Source: Eubacterium ruminantium (GTDB lineage Bacteria > Bacillota > Clostridia > Lachnospirales > Lachnospiraceae). From it: DNA of 64,000 nt. How positions within the stretch are numbered: position 1 is the first letter of the stretch; each line of letters starts with the position of its first letter. The position numbers were made by a program, and so were the translations under genes. The stretch spans positions 85,864-149,863 of the forward strand of contig NZ_FUXA01000008.1 in assembly GCF_900167085.1 (NCBI RefSeq). The letters run 5' to 3'. The notes under the pieces were generated by a model that searched no databases, had not been told where the DNA came from, and was given only the letters and a program-made list of their open reading frames with translations. This document shows positions 63,344 through 64,000 of this stretch, piece after piece.

Positions 63344-64000
63344 TTAGTAAATTGATGTATTGATGTTGATTGGAAGAATTATATAAATATAACTTTCCTC
63401 AGCATCCTTTATGATACAAGGACTCTTTGAATCATACATATAAATATTAACTGTATCATCGTCGATAGCACGAAGAGCATCCATAATGAACTTAGGATTA
63501 AATCCAATAATTATCTCTTCACCTTCCTTGGTAATCTCAAGTTCTTCATTAAGAGAACCGATATTTGTATCAACACGAAGATACATATTGTTATCATTTT
63601 TAACACTTACAACTATAGGCTTCTTGTCTGTCTCCTGAATGAAGATAGAAGCACGGTCAATAATTGCCATAAGATCTCTCTTATTTGCTTTAACAACAAT
63701 CTTATGATCTATAGAAAGCATCTGGCTTATCTTGAAATATTCACCTTCGATTAGTCTTGATACTATTCTTGTATCCTCAAACTCAAAAAGAATATGATTA
63801 TCAGAGAAGAATATAGATACTTCATCATCTATTCCTCCTGAAAGTATCTTACTTACTTCCTGAAGAGTCTTTCCCGGAACAACAACTTTAATATCAGGAT
63901 TTTCTCCCTTAAGTTCTATATTTCTCATTGAAATTCTATGACCATCAAGAGAAACAACTGAAAGCTTATTGTTCTTTATCTCAAAACATTCACCTGTCAT
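63344..64000 (-). CDS. dnaN: DNA polymerase III beta subunit (sliding clamp), C-terminal part
   Basis: The last 218 or so residues of the clamp, covering roughly domains II and III. The frame continues past the right edge; the Met at 63998-64000 is internal. SVVSLDGHRISMRN and the C-terminal YIYIILPININ are typical, and whole proteins have about 365-370 residues. The missing N-terminus, dnaA and oriC should follow beyond the window. Confidence 0.95.
   Translation of the reverse strand: MTGECFEIKNNKLSVVSLDGHRISMRNIELKGENPDIKVVVPGKTLQEVSKILSGGIDDEVSIFFSDNHILFEFEDTRIVSRLIEGEYFKISQMLSIDHKIVVKANKRDLMAIIDRASIFIQETDKKPIVVSVKNDNNMYLRVDTNIGSLNEELEITKEGEEIIIGFNPKFIMDALRAIDDDTVNIYMYDSKSPCIIKDAEESYIYIILPININTSIY

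Overview
This AT-rich window comes from a Gram-positive, low-GC anaerobe, most likely a fibre-degrading, butyrate-forming member of the Lachnospiraceae (Butyrivibrio-like). The evidence is a ptb-buk terminal butyrate operon, a membrane-anchored GH9-CBM3c cellulase, a GH27 alpha-galactosidase, a two-subunit Fe-S fumarase, LytTR signalling, a giant pilin-like surface protein and the dnaN-S4-recF-gyrB-gyrA order typical of a Firmicutes origin. No phage, transposon or CRISPR array was seen.

Layout. The right end (57-64 kb, minus strand) is the origin-proximal replication block: dnaN (cut by the window edge), S4 protein, recF, gyrB, gyrA, then a 65-aa membrane protein and fumarase alpha and beta. 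oriC/dnaA should lie just beyond 64,000, so minus-strand genes run away from the origin with the fork. 52-55 kb holds a c-di-GMP phosphodiesterase (EAL with degenerate GGDEF) and a lipoprotein. 42.8-52.2 kb is one 3150-aa surface protein with nine pilin-like domains and a C-terminal anchor. 41-42.5 kb has an rRNA/tRNA methyltransferase and a tRNA-Ser/Asn/Cys cluster, with a row of small hairpins between Asn and Cys, followed by cysK and a MATE exporter. 30-38 kb carries a transglutaminase-fold protein without its catalytic residues, GH27, a P-type ATPase, small membrane proteins and a C39-type peptidase. 21.5-30 kb is co-directional: membrane protein, asparaginase, cellulase, LytTR regulator, soluble histidine kinase, then a four-gene ABC exporter behind an attenuator-like hairpin. 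14.5-21 kb has two zinc-ribbon membrane proteins, a DUF1275 protein, a BceAB-type transporter and a DUF4230 protein. 4-14.4 kb has mnmE-mnmG, an exonuclease, rsmG, an LCP/nucleotidyltransferase pair and tyrA-aroA. 0-4.1 kb has a Ca2+/cation antiporter, two small membrane proteins and ptb-buk.

Only four genes (tyrA, aroA, rsmG, DUF4230) are on the plus strand. Most transcription units end in clear intrinsic terminators and many have recognisable sigma-A promoters, several overlapped by perfect palindromes. The most unusual signals are non-coding: a three-way-junction leader with a T7 tract before a zinc-ribbon gene, a row of hairpins in a tRNA spacer in which two stems differ by one compensated base pair, and palindromes or direct repeats upstream of ptb, the BceAB-type genes and the giant surface-protein gene.
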